Positions 1 to 11,150 of a stretch of 64,000 bases of DNA are shown in pieces. Both the position numbers and the translations under genes were made by a program. A model generated the notes under the pieces. The model was not told the origin of the DNA and made no database searches. It was given only the letters and a program-made list of their open reading frames with translations. This DNA comes from Enterobacteriaceae bacterium B14 (GTDB lineage: Bacteria; Pseudomonadota; Gammaproteobacteria; Enterobacterales; Enterobacteriaceae): positions 687,291 to 751,290 of the forward strand of contig DF158882.1 of NCBI GenBank assembly GCA_000307305.1, in the 5' to 3' direction. Within the stretch, counting starts at the first letter, position 1. Every line of letters starts with the position of its first letter.

Positions 1-104
1 CACTACCAAAAATATGCATCAAATTGCTCTTATGTGAAGATTTCTACAAAAATACTATTTATCTATATTAATGCGCAACGTTTTTGTAGAATTAGTTCTG
101 TCCA

Positions 105-515
105 TTATTCATTTAAGAATGTTTTCAATTTTTCCATAAGAATATCTGTTTCTTTAACCCCGCTCTCTCAAACCACTAATACCTTTCAGCCCATTTCATG
201 TAGTTTTGATGAATGCAAAAAATCTCTGATCTCGTTTTTCCCCAACTTAATAAACCAGTATTCCTAATTTGACTTTGGCATATGATTTCGCCTACATCCC
301 TCATGACTATGCCAAAAACAGCCATGCACAAAGAGAACTTTACATTTTCACCAAGGTACTAAATATCGTTTACCCGTTGATCTCGGATCGCATAAACGAT
401 AACGAAATCCGGCATGAGTGACGAGATTCCTGATAATTCGCTCCAAACAGGTATCTCTCCCTTTTATCCTGGCCATCACATAACCTTGTTGAGCTTGAGT
501 AAACGCAGCTATCAT
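105..515 (-). pseudogene. vsr: vsr pseudogene (very-short-patch mismatch endonuclease), four in-frame stops
   Basis: I found this by reading the minus strand through stop codons. From ATG at 515 one frame gives MARIKGRDT near the start, then HAGFRYRL, then VLFVHGCFWHSHEGC, EYWFIKLGKNEIRD and a degenerate GW-VLVVWE block, ending at TAA (107-105). This is the Vsr family order: RGxDT start, the FVHGCFWH catalytic and zinc core, and the C-terminal VWEC block. The frame is broken by TGA (350-348), TAG (266-264), TGA (188-186) and TGA (170-168). The last two stops replace the tryptophans of the GW and VWE motifs. The 137-codon length is normal for Vsr. It lies about 110 bp downstream of druE on the same strand. 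Vsr repairs T:G mismatches formed when 5-methylcytosine deaminates, so a partnership with the m5C methyltransferase DruM is plausible. That link is inference. Confidence 0.85.
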
Positions 516-551
516 AAAACTTTGCTATGTCATGTCATGTCATTGCATAAG

Positions 552-581
552 TGCGCTTTCGTATCGAAAGCCGAAAGCGCA
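552..581. repeat. 10-bp stem hairpin between druE and the vsr relic
   Basis: TGCGCTTTCG (552-561) and CGAAAGCGCA (572-581) are perfect reverse complements with a 10-nt loop. The hairpin lies about 50 bp after the druE stop and before the vsr relic. There is no T-run after it on the minus strand, so it could be a weak terminator or an mRNA-stabilising hairpin. Confidence 0.5.
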
Positions 582-628
582 TTTAGCAAAAAACATCAGC
601 CAGTAATTATCAGCATTATTGCGACACA

Positions 629-3600
629 TTAATTCCGTTTAAGATTGGCAAGCGCGCGCAATGGCCGTCTTTCCAGCTCAAATGTATCGATGAATCGCAG
701 CGGAGATCTTCCATCAGCTAGTCCCAGGGTGTCAATCAGAGCGTCTCGCTCAGGTTCTCTCCATTGCCATAGGGGATGCGTAACGGCTGCGCGCCAGAGC
801 TCTTCTCCATCCTGAATTTCAGTAAGAACCGGTAATGAGTACTCTTTTGATAATTTGATTGTTCCTGGCCTTAAAGCCGCGACGTCTTCCGCTAATTCAA
901 ATGCTCTGTCTCGCCACCCTACCATTTCAGGATAACTCCAGTCATCATCGTTCAAACCGCAGGCAAATTCAGGCATAACCATTGATCGTAAGTATGCCAT
1001 TCCTAGACGCCAATCAAGTAAACCGTGATATCGGCGGTTACCGTAGCGCTGTATGCACTTGTAACAGGCAGTTTGACACTGAGCTGGATGATCCTTCTTA
1101 AGAAAATCAACCATTGGCCAGGCGCGCTTATCCTCCAGAATCTCATGTAATAATGTGACTATCAAAGGCGGGGCTCCAACGACGGTTGGCTCGGCAAGCC
1201 GTCTGCATAACCCTGAACCGTTGATCAACGCATCTGCGATTTGCAATATAGGTTTCTCATGATGGAGTCGGGGCTCAAGCATTTCGAATTCATCTGGCGA
1301 AACATCCAGATAGAGCGCGGCCTTATGTGTCAAAATCTGTGTTGCACTAATAGCCGCCGCGCGTGTAGGCAAATTCATATATTCGCCGTATCTGGCGATC
1401 ATATTCAGATTAAGACGAGCATCGAAATGCATTAGTTCTAGGTGGAGCGACTCCGTCTCTTTGCTTGATACAAGTCCAAACTTTTGCTTTTCGCCAGTAC
1501 GCCGCCATCTAAAGTTATTGCGTAATCCGGCCCAGTTTGAATCAATCGCTTGATTCCCTCTAATGGGCGAGTAGTAGGTAGCTAAAGGAATCGGCACCTT
1601 TTGGTCCGCCGCTAAATCAACAGTAAAACGTTCGCCTTCCTTCTCTCCATTAATCGGCCCATCATTAAGACGCAAAATAGTAACGCCGCCGCGCCGCACT
1701 TTAAAAGAACCACAATCTTCCGGGATACCCTTATGCAATACGGTTGCCGTCGTTTTTAACGACATGCGAGTGAAGCTATCCATGTCATCTTTTGGCTCGA
1801 AATCCGTACGGAAAGCGGCTGGCGTAACATAAAGCTCGAATTCATCTGGACTAATAGGCGTATCGCAATCTTCGCAATTAATATTTTTATCAGGTTGATT
1901 TTGTTCAAGTTTTGCGGAGCCGCATGACTGACAAATTGCAACATAGTGACTCGATTCATCCCATGAACATGTCGTTGAGAGATCTGAAACTCGATTGTCA
2001 CGAAGTTGAGGTTCCCGGTAATTGCCGGTGAAACCGATCACCTGATGCTTTTTTTTATCCTTAATTAACACCGAGCCAGGTGCATACTCAAAAACCGCAA
2101 GATCAAGATCTCGGTCCATTGTTGACCATTCGTATTCAGTCTGACCATTTGGTCCTTTTGTTTTGCGCAACCCCAGATAAAGGTTACGTACCCGAGTTGG
2201 CATTCCATACATCGGTAACAGACCCCGCTCGGCCAGAAAGCGAGCAAGTCCCGTATTGTCGTCAGGCGCGGAAGGTCCTAGTTTTCCGATTTCTTCAATT
2301 ATGTTTTCGGCGTTAATTTCGGAATAAAGGCGTTGGCGCTGATCAGGATCAAATGTTGCTGCTTTAATAAAGCGTTCCCGTATGTCCTGTTTTTCTTCCA
2401 GTGCGTGATACAATAGTTTGGCCCAGTTCGCTTTATCATCGTGATAGTAATCATGCGTTGAAACATATTCGCCATGAACATCAGGTGGAACGAGCTTATC
2501 GCCAGGGAAAGTCGTTTTGTTTTTGTGACATTCTTCGCGCAAATAGTTAAACGCGCTCTTAAGCCAGATTTTCCGCAAAAGCCTTTTAGGAATAGCGTCG
2601 TGGTCGACCGCCAGGAAAGGCGGAGGCGGCGGATCTCCAGTGATCGCATGAGGATGGGCAAAATAATAAGCATCGTGGGTACGTCCACGACAGAATGTGA
2701 TCACAAAAGAAAATGCCTGGCCGCGCCGTCCGGCACGACCGACACGTTGCTGATAATTAAATCGCTGGGGCGGCATGTTGGCCTGATAAACTGACTGAAG
2801 CGAACCGATATCGATCCCGACCTCCATCGTCGTGGTGACGGCAAGCATATCGATTTCCGCATCAAGTTTTTCAAGCTCGCTCATCTCATCGACGAAAATC
2901 CCCTTGAATTTGCGTAGTCGATCGGAGAAATCGTCCGTCTGACCCGTCAACTCCTCGACGTTCAACCGGAAGCGTTTAACGCCATCCCGTTCGCCTCGCA
3001 CTATACGTTTGCCAAGAAAATTGTTTTCCCATAGCGTTTCAACTACGCCTCTGGGGTTGATATCAAGCAGTTCCGTGCAACGGGTACAACGTTTAAACCC
3101 TAAATGTAAGTGGATCCGCTCGCAGTTGCTGCATTGCCAATAGGGATCGCCTGGTTTGGCTACCTTGAGGAATAATTTGCCGATATTGAATAAACCAGCT
3201 GAATGTCCTCGGGTTGCAAACTGATTTAAGACTTGTGTTAAATTATCCAGATAATTGTTTTCGCCAAATAAGGCTTTAGCAACACGTTTTACTTTTTCTT
3301 TAGTAACATCTTTTCCTGTGTTCCATCCGACAGAATTTTCGGGATCAAAATATTTATTTTCTTTGACGCGATAAACGCCAGCGAATACTCTTAGCCAGGC
3401 ATCAAGATCGGCCGTATCCTCTCTATCTGAAATGCACGGATACGCTAATCCCGTCTCTTCCAGTGCGAAGAAGGTATTGGCAAAAATGACGTCATCAATT
3501 AATTCGGACTGGTTATCAAATATCTTTTTTTTTGAGTTCCAATCGGTCAGATGAAGAAAGTTTCTCATGATATTTAACGATATTCTTATCTTTTGTAAAA

Positions 3601-6470
3601 TTGGCGTGCCAGACGTTGCTGTCATCCCCATCAGAGCATGAGCGATATTTGTAAGGTGATATTCCCAGTCCTGCCAGATCGGAGGATATTCTTCCGATGG
3701 AATCGCCTTCTGGTTCCAGCAATTTGTCAATTTTTACTCGCCTGTACTTACATAAGTCAGCAATATCTGCTTGGTTTTGTTTGAGTTCATATAATTTACC
3801 AAACATATCCATGTCTTTGGCTTGTATGGCTAAATCCATTTTTTCATTAATACTATTTTCAGAAATATACCCGCTTTCAGCCTCTCGGATCATCTCTCGG
3901 GCGGCTGCGACCAAAATTTCCCTGCGCAGATCGCGTAAATGCAATCGTTCGATTTCCAGCGCCATCGATGCCGCATCCTGTCGACTATCGGAAAAAACAA
4001 TACTCTTGGCTTCCGCGCCGATCGCATGTAGCAATTCAAACAACTCTGTCGCCACCAGTTGGGATGACTTAGTCACACCAGTACGAAATGCACGAATGGG
4101 TGTTCTGGAACGATTGCTGGCTGGTCGACTGGAATAATCGATACCGCAGTTAGGGCAACAAAAAGGCTGCGCGGAAGGTTTTTTCGCCGGTTCGCCTTTT
4201 TTGCTCGGGGCCGGTTTCTGGAAATAGAGATACCCGCGAACCAAATCTGCATTCACCGCCGATGCGCCTTGTCCGACAGTCACAATTCCGGTAACAGGAC
4301 TAAGCGTCGCCTTTTCCCATACATCCCAACCTTTTTCGCTGCCTGCTGGATTTTTATCAACTATATCGACAGGCCAGAAAACCGCAAACTCGTCCAGTGC
4401 CATATCATCATAATATTCAGAGCCGGGGCGTTCCGGAAGATTTTCCAGATTGGTCGCTGAAGGCAATAGCTCTACCGTCGAGCCTTCATTTTGTCCCTTC
4501 TGACCACCGAGCAGTAATTCGCCGCACGCTTCGCAGTACAACATTTCGAACAGACGGCGACCGCGTTTTCCGTCTGGAGTTGATGCCGCGTGCGACAAGC
4601 CTCGCTCCAGGCAAAAATCGGCGAATTTCGCCTTTTTCTCTCCTGGTGATACGGAGGCGAAGAAACCTTCAATATTTCTGACGAAAGTATGCACGCGGAA
4701 AGCTGGCGTAACATTGTCTGGCTTATCGCAATCAATCCCGGATTCAGGCAACGCGCGCGTCAGCATTAATCCGCGTAACGCCAGTTCCGACTCACTCGTT
4801 TTTCCCGGCTCTTCCTTCAAAAAGACTTTATCGATGATAAGTCCAGGCGACATCGCCCGCGGCATTTCGCCGTCTTTTTCAATACAGGCATTCGTCAATA
4901 ACGCAGCAGCGGTTTCCGCCGCCTGTTTTATACCCTGCGTGATATTTTGCTCTTTTACGCCAAGAGCCTGGAAGACATCAAGTAACGCCTGACTCAGAGC
5001 GTCCGTCATATCCAGATTGCGGACAACATTGCCTTGGTCTGCAAGGGCGGCGCGCATTAATGCGGCAAAAGGCCGCACGGGGATTTTCCCTGACGGCTTC
5101 AAAGGTATGAAGGGTTTTCCCTGAATGACGCAGTTATGCCAGAAATCCGGCTTATCGCTGCCGGGATCCAGAGCATCGCAGCAAGTACCGAAGGGCGCAA
5201 AGAGATCACGCAGGTATTTTCGGGATTGCTCCCCATCCGCGCCATCCATCGGCAGCGATGCTGAAGATGCCAGTAAACGCAATTTGTAGCGGTGTTTCGG
5301 ATTATCCAGCCCGAGTCTGATAATCAACGACTTAATCAACATAGCGGTTTCTGTGCCGGCGGAGCCTCGCATTAAATGCAATTCGTCGAATACCAGATAG
5401 AAGTATGCGTCATCATTGTTCATCAGCCAGTCATGCGTAGCGCCAAAAATCTTGTCTTCGACTTCGCGTGAAAGCATTGCTCCCAGCATTGAGGCGTTAG
5501 TGACGAGGACATCAGGCGGGGCAGACTGCATATCCCAGCGAGAAACCATCTCTCCGCCGTCCGTGGAAGGGAATATATATCGGGTCTTATCCGAAGGATT
5601 TTCTTTTTCGTCGAATGCGCGTGCTGCTTGCTGATCGCTATCAATTCTGTTCAACGCTTTACGTAATTTTTCAAGATTACGAACGCGACGGCTTTTTTCT
5701 GAACTGGTATTGGAAAGACGGGGATGGCTGGCGTAGCCGGTAACTGGCGTGGCGCTGGTATATTGCCCGAAAAAGATCCGGTTTCCGTCGAAACGATCCG
5801 CCATAACCTGTCGCGCGTCATTGGAATCCAGCGTTTTACGCAAACGCGCCATTTGATCTTCAACCAGAGCGTTCATCGGATAAAGCACCAGCGCCCTGAC
5901 CGCAGCTGGGCGTTTTTCGCCTTCGCGACGAGAAACCCAGCTCGTTTCTGCGCCATTCCACCACCTGTTTTGCAGATAGCCGTCGCCAGGTCGGGTCCAA
6001 CGGACGGCCTCATTCGATAATGCGGCCAGGATAGGCAACATAAAGCTTTCCGTTTTTCCCGAACCTGTACCCGATGTCACAATGCCTGGGCAACCGGGAC
6101 GAATGCCGCGCTCCAGCATTTGAGTTTGGTGGCTATACGGCGCATGAACTGACCGACGCGGCCAGGCCGCATCGCCGGGCTTGGAATCGAACAGGCCGGA
6201 CAACGCCAATTCGACGAACGCCTTCCGACCTTCAGGAGACAAGCTATTCAGCGGCCCGCCGTCCATCTCGGCCAAAGCTTCAAGCGTTTTATCCGAAGAC
6301 TCATAACGTAAAACGGGTTCAATGTAGGGCTCTGCGGCAAACTCCCCGCTGCGGATAAGCAACTCGCGTCTCGCGGTCGCGACAGAAGGATCGGCGATGC
6401 GGAAGTTGGTTTCTATGTATGAAACGAAGAAGTCCTGAATGCGGCGAAAACCGCCAATGGGATCTAACAT
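629..6470 (-). pseudogene. druE: DruE-type giant DUF1998 helicase, frameshifted at a 9-A run
   Basis: This is the large ATPase/helicase of Druantia systems. It is read as two overlapping frames, 6470-3516 (984 aa) and 3730-629 (1033 aa), which together span about 1947 codons, the size expected for DruE. The first part has Walker A GTGSGKT near residue 135 and a DELH box near 363. The second part has the SF2 motif VI QRVGRAGRRGQ, CxxC pairs (CSNC/CTRC, CQSC/CEDC) and a C-terminal DUF1998 signature (CQTACYKCIQRYGN followed by LDWRLG). At 3525-3533 the coding strand has nine A's, and the first frame ends LELKKKDI-stop. Removing one A gives LELKKKIFDNQSEL, which joins the second frame smoothly. 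AGGAGAGG precedes the start, 19 bp after druG. The gene is either inactivated, rescued by slippage on the A run, or affected by an assembly error. The identity as DruE rests on size, domains and operon context. Confidence 0.82.
3525..3533 (-). other. 9-A homopolymer where the druE reading frame breaks
   Basis: Nine consecutive T's on the plus strand (A's on the coding strand). The frame holding the helicase N-terminus stops nine bases after the run. One base fewer restores a continuous protein. Runs of nine A's are known to support transcriptional slippage by bacterial RNA polymerase, and are also common sites of replication slippage and long-read error. The sequence alone cannot separate these. 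Confidence 0.8.
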
Positions 6471-6489
6471 GATTTCCCTCTCCTGTAAT

Positions 6490-8577
6490 CTATTGGCCGC
6501 ATAGCTCGTTATTCTGTAAATCGGCGTATAAGTCGACTAACCGTTTCTGATGTGTCGCTTTGTTTTCATCGTCGAACGGCGCGACTTCATGCGCCGTTCG
6601 CATCGCCTGTAGGGTATTTGCCAGATCCAGACGTCCGGCTGACATTTTATCCGAGATAGTGAGTTTATCCGGGAGGAAACCTTGCGATGCCTGACCGGGA
6701 TCCAGATCGGTATAACTTTCTAAAGAAAGATGTAAAGGGGATAGCGCAATGGCATTTTGAATGATGACGTTTTCCATCCGTAGATGAAGATGCTGTCCTT
6801 TTAGTTTCTCTGCTTCTTCACAATCTTCGTTTTCAATGGTGCCGCAAATCAGAAAGCGTCTGGGCAAATCGCCGCCGTGTAATCGGTCTTTCAACGCTGG
6901 CAGCCAGAAACGCGCAGCGGAACATTCGACACGTTCAATGACGGCGAGAATCGTTCGGGGACAAGAGGCCTCGCTCAACAATAATCCCTGATAAAGCGGC
7001 GTCGCCATATTATTTCCTGCACGAACCCAAAGGTCTTCGCAGGAAATCATCGTTGGATCGGCGATCTGTCGGATGGAGCGGCCCGAGGAAATCAGCGATT
7101 CGGCAACAGCAAGGAAGTCCGACGTTTCAGGACCAGATAACAATGGACATTCTCCTGCCAACATCAACGCCAGAAATTGCGTCATGAGTATCTTTCCGTC
7201 AGGCGTCAACAACTTGTTCTCTCTGACGGTATGACCGAATTCTTCGCAGGATACAACTCTCGCTTGAGCCGGGAGGCGTACTTCGGGGATCGCTGAGTAA
7301 GCCATACGACGAGCCTTCTCAGCAATGGCGATATCTATTTTTTCGAGTTCAATTTGCGCCTGAGCGGTACGCTCTTCGACATCTGTTAAAGATGCCAAAC
7401 ACACTTCACGTTCGCAGGTCAGGGAAGCCAGTATCTGACGCTGGTTTTCGTTCTGAGCGCATAAATCAGCGTTGGCGTCTTTAAGACGGCTAATTTCGCT
7501 TTCAAGATACGCTTTTTCCTGTTTGAGCGTTCGTTCTATATCCGCTTGCTTGTCTGCAAAATCAGTGTGCAATTTTTCTTCTTCGAGCAGACTTAATTGT
7601 GCGATCCTCTCTTCGATCTCGCTTTTCTTTGTCTTCTCAAAAACGGCCATTTCCGTTTCAATGGCTTCACGACGTCGCTGACGTTCAGCAGAAAACTCGT
7701 TATCGATCGCCTTATGGAGTTCGGCTCGTAACGAGGCTCGCTCCTCTTCCGCGATGTTTTGTATCTGACGTTCGAGCAGGTCGGCAATATTATGGTCCTT
7801 CAATGCCGCTTCAGCGAACTGACGGGCCAGTGAATCCTCCACCTCCAGCTTCTTCGCCAACTCTCCTGCCCGGAGTGTTTGAGCGGCAGTCAGCATGTCG
7901 TTGATGCCGGAGGTTAATTTTCCGGTTTGTTCGTCGGCATGTTTCCGAAGCCATTCAGCTACCATTGCTGTTGAGTCAGCGCAGGAAAGACGCTGAATGA
8001 CGTTTTCAATGTACTGCTTATCCGGCGTCCAGTCATGGATCTGAGCAGGTGAAGCATCGACATCGGGCATATAAAACGCTTTTCCGCTCTCAGACATACC
8101 GGATACGATAATTACGCCGTTTTCGTTGAAATCATATTCGTAAACGTTCTGATTCCTGGACAGAATAAGGCTGCCTGATTTCGATTCCGCCAGATTAGCC
8201 AGAATAAGCGCATCAGACCCGAAGCGGATAGCCCATAACCCTGGTTCGCCGCCTACCGTTATGCCCTCGAAACTCAATCGACGACGTGCTTCCAATAGCG
8301 ACTGCCCGAAAGATAAATCGTAATAGGGATAAATACGACGGGAGCGTTTCGCCTGCGCCTTGCTGCGGGTGCCGGGACCCACCTGAAAAGCGGCCCATTC
8401 GCCTTTACGAAGCCGCAATTCGTCAGCATCGTTAAATTCGACTTCTCCCGTACGGGGGAATAACTTCTTAGAGTCGATCGTACGCCAGCCATTCGGGGTT
8501 TCCTGCGCGACGGCGTTGAGGTAGGACTGATAATTTCTGCGGTCATATTGACCAAGATACCAGGGAATTTCGCTCAT
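6490..8577 (-). CDS. druG: DruG-type coiled-coil protein of Druantia type II
   Basis: A 695-residue protein, third gene of the druM-F-G-E operon. The start MSEIPWYLG at 8577 is chosen because AAGGAAA lies just upstream and because a longer reading from 8718 would overlap druF deeply. The gap to druF is 14 bp. The N-terminal third looks globular. Residues about 265-420 form a long, highly charged coiled coil rich in E, K, Q and R. The C-terminal third contains segments such as CPLLSGPETSDFLAV and RRFLICGTIENED. No nuclease or ATPase motif is obvious to me. Assignment to DruG comes from position, size and the company of DruM and DruE. Its molecular role is unknown; an SMC-like or sensor/scaffold role is only a guess. 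Confidence 0.72.
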   Translation of the reverse strand: MSEIPWYLGQYDRRNYQSYLNAVAQETPNGWRTIDSKKLFPRTGEVEFNDADELRLRKGEWAAFQVGPGTRSKAQAKRSRRIYPYYDLSFGQSLLEARRRLSFEGITVGGEPGLWAIRFGSDALILANLAESKSGSLILSRNQNVYEYDFNENGVIIVSGMSESGKAFYMPDVDASPAQIHDWTPDKQYIENVIQRLSCADSTAMVAEWLRKHADEQTGKLTSGINDMLTAAQTLRAGELAKKLEVEDSLARQFAEAALKDHNIADLLERQIQNIAEEERASLRAELHKAIDNEFSAERQRRREAIETEMAVFEKTKKSEIEERIAQLSLLEEEKLHTDFADKQADIERTLKQEKAYLESEISRLKDANADLCAQNENQRQILASLTCEREVCLASLTDVEERTAQAQIELEKIDIAIAEKARRMAYSAIPEVRLPAQARVVSCEEFGHTVRENKLLTPDGKILMTQFLALMLAGECPLLSGPETSDFLAVAESLISSGRSIRQIADPTMISCEDLWVRAGNNMATPLYQGLLLSEASCPRTILAVIERVECSAARFWLPALKDRLHGGDLPRRFLICGTIENEDCEEAEKLKGQHLHLRMENVIIQNAIALSPLHLSLESYTDLDPGQASQGFLPDKLTISDKMSAGRLDLANTLQAMRTAHEVAPFDDENKATHQKRLVDLYADLQNNELCGQ

Positions 8578-8591
8578 TGTTATTTTCCTTA

Positions 8592-11150
8592 TTATCTCGG
8601 ATCCAGAGTGAGTCGCCCGTCTCGCCATGTCAGACGTATTTTCCCGCCGGAATGGCGAGCGGAGGAAACCAGATTGCTTGCATCCCTCTCGCCGTCCGGC
8701 ACCTGGGAAGAAAAACATCCCGGAAGCATCGTTCTCAGCCAGAGTAAAGCGGCGTCATCGACAGGATAAACATAGCCAGAATCTGTTGGGCCTCCGTTTC
8801 TGAGTGTATGACGCCGTATTCCCGCGGCCAGCGCGTCGGGCAGGCCGCAATCAGTGATAAGACATAGAAGATGATTTTTGGCGACGAGTTCAAATATGGG
8901 GGCCCGTTTTTTCGCGCCCGCAGCAATGATAGCGGCAGTTCGGGAAAGATAATGCGTCGCTTTTCGTCCGGAAACGACCCGATAGATATCATGATCTCGA
9001 CCGCCAAGATGAATATGAAGTGACAGCGACGCAGACTCTTTATCCAGGGGACCATGCTGCTGAAATCTTCCTGAATGCCAGTTCCAGACTGCCGCTGGCT
9101 CGTGTAGTTCAGCGGCACGCTCCGTCGTGGCTAGTGCAAGCGGTGTTGTATCGGATGACGAAGGGGCTTCGATAAGCGGCCATCCCAGACGCTGGGATAA
9201 CGCAACAGAGTTAGAGAGTACGGCCCCAAATACAGGGGGCGACCAGAGGCTTACACCGCGACGGCGGAAACTTGCTCCACCCAGCCCGGCGACCGCTTTT
9301 TGAAAATCATCCATCAGACTGGCACAGACCGCGCCTTCCACAACAACCAGATATTTTCCTCCGTTGCGAACATGAAGCAACGAAGGTTTAACCAGTGTCC
9401 ATGCCCGACCTTTCCACCCAGGACGCAGGCGTGGCTCGATCAGACCCGCATGATGTAAACAACGAATTAAATGCCATACGTTGATATCGCCGACCACATG
9501 CCTGAGAAGCTCGATTAACTCGGCTTCTTCCCAGCCGCTGGCTCCGCTCGCGTAAATCGCTTCGAGAAGATGATCGCAACATGCTTCGCTATCTTCCCAC
9601 TCAAACGGCCCTTCGAAATTAAACGTCGGCACCTTTAGGGAAGACGTCAACCAATCGCAAAGCGGCTCAAATCGGTATCTTGCGCTTTCGCCTAAAGTTG
9701 GGTGCGGTATGGCGCGGGTGAAAAAACGCGCGCGACGCCGCCACGGCGGCGTTTTTTCACCCGCCTTAAGGACTGGTTCGATGAAAAATTCACCATTAAG
9801 CGGCACAGAAGAAGTCAGACGACCATCTATTACGGAAACATTGGTTCCAGCTTCATCATTCCCGGATGAATATATTTTGTAGCGTCGCATATCTGACTCA
9901 ACAAAAGGCAAAAATGCCGGTAATCCCAGCCATCCTCCAGGGACGCGTATGCCTCCATATAGCTGAGGGCGTGTCACGTCATCATCCTGAATAGCCGAAG
10001 AGGATCGTACTAAGCGGAATAAATCCGCCGCTGAAACCCTGCTCAACGGCTGCGATGTTAAAATCCACTCGCTTTCTGCGATATATTCGTTGAGGCGCTT
10101 GCTCATCTGTACAGAGTGTTTACTGGATAAAGCGATATGAAACCGCTGCGAGTCTACGTCGGGTGACGATTTAGCTCTCCAGCGTCCGTGTCCGATCTCG
10201 TAAAAAAAGAGTAAGCCAACCTGCGTCGCCTTCCCCAGATTTTCGCTGTTCCCGGCGTCGCGGACGACAAGGGCTTCGGATAATGTAGGATGAAAAACGC
10301 TTTCGTCGCTCTTGCCTGCGACGCTGAAATAGCACCGCGAGCCGTCGAAGTCGACGTACATATCAATGATGGCCTGATGCGGTGTTACACAGGCCGATAT
10401 CTGGATTGCTCGTTGGCGCAGGCGCCAGAAAGGCATATCGAACAGCGCGCGACGTCCCAATAACCACGCGTCTCTGAATTCGGCAAAAGCCTCCTTCAGC
10501 GCATGAGAAACGCCTTGTCTCTGAATAATGATTTGAAAGTATTCAATTAACTGGCGTGGGTTCGCGGCGGCTTGTGGATAGCTTTCAAGACACTCGCTCA
10601 TCAGGCGTAGATCGGCTTTATTCGGGAATGCCAACCGCAGTGTGTGACCGATCTGGACCCAGCCATCCCGCGGCGGCAAGATAAGATGCCTGTAGGGTTC
10701 GCCTTCCTGGATGCGTTGTTTAAGCCATTCGGCTAATGCCTCCCACATCTTATTGACGCCGGATAAATTCTGAAAACTATGCGTGGTCTGCAACCAGTTC
10801 TGTAGCTTCAGGCGAAAATCATTGCGTTCTTCCTGCGCGTCGAATTGGCTGCTAATAAGCAATGTCATGACCAGATAAGTAAAATAGCCGGGCGATCGAC
10901 GAGTCGACTTTTCCATCATTCCGCCTTCAAGGCGCTGCGGCAGATCCTGTATTTTCGACATGCAGGCTCGAAATGCGTCTTCAACTTCATCCGCGCTAAC
11001 GCCGCTGTCGGCGAATGCCTCAGCGAGTGTCTCCGGTGTAACTTCAAACCAGCGAATATCCTGCGCGTCGCCGTCGGCACCGAACCGGAGAAAATAATCA
11101 ATCAGTTTACTTTCCCAGCCGTCGGGCGTAACAGGCGACGTCCAGTTCAT
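8592..11150 (-). CDS. druF: DruF-type protein of Druantia type II
   Basis: An 852-residue protein, second gene of the operon. The start at 11150 (MNWTSPVTPDGWESKL) is preferred because its ATG overlaps the druM stop as ATGA, the classic sign of translational coupling. A longer in-frame start at 11237 would overlap druM by about 90 bp. I see no Walker motifs, metal sites or membrane segments. The protein is tryptophan-rich and looks globular throughout, with a possible winged-helix-like stretch near LIELLRHVVGDINVWHLIRCLHHAGLI-type residues in the second half. The name follows from its place between a C5 methyltransferase and a coiled-coil protein upstream of a DUF1998 helicase, the type II Druantia layout. 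Function is unknown. Confidence 0.7.
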   Translation of the reverse strand: MNWTSPVTPDGWESKLIDYFLRFGADGDAQDIRWFEVTPETLAEAFADSGVSADEVEDAFRACMSKIQDLPQRLEGGMMEKSTRRSPGYFTYLVMTLLISSQFDAQEERNDFRLKLQNWLQTTHSFQNLSGVNKMWEALAEWLKQRIQEGEPYRHLILPPRDGWVQIGHTLRLAFPNKADLRLMSECLESYPQAAANPRQLIEYFQIIIQRQGVSHALKEAFAEFRDAWLLGRRALFDMPFWRLRQRAIQISACVTPHQAIIDMYVDFDGSRCYFSVAGKSDESVFHPTLSEALVVRDAGNSENLGKATQVGLLFFYEIGHGRWRAKSSPDVDSQRFHIALSSKHSVQMSKRLNEYIAESEWILTSQPLSRVSAADLFRLVRSSSAIQDDDVTRPQLYGGIRVPGGWLGLPAFLPFVESDMRRYKIYSSGNDEAGTNVSVIDGRLTSSVPLNGEFFIEPVLKAGEKTPPWRRRARFFTRAIPHPTLGESARYRFEPLCDWLTSSLKVPTFNFEGPFEWEDSEACCDHLLEAIYASGASGWEEAELIELLRHVVGDINVWHLIRCLHHAGLIEPRLRPGWKGRAWTLVKPSLLHVRNGGKYLVVVEGAVCASLMDDFQKAVAGLGGASFRRRGVSLWSPPVFGAVLSNSVALSQRLGWPLIEAPSSSDTTPLALATTERAAELHEPAAVWNWHSGRFQQHGPLDKESASLSLHIHLGGRDHDIYRVVSGRKATHYLSRTAAIIAAGAKKRAPIFELVAKNHLLCLITDCGLPDALAAGIRRHTLRNGGPTDSGYVYPVDDAALLWLRTMLPGCFSSQVPDGERDASNLVSSARHSGGKIRLTWRDGRLTLDPR

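Noticed and set aside
34-632. Plus-strand open frames at 34-267 and 414-632
   Set aside because: They have no recognisable protein content and lie opposite the vsr relic, whose minus-strand frame matches a known family.
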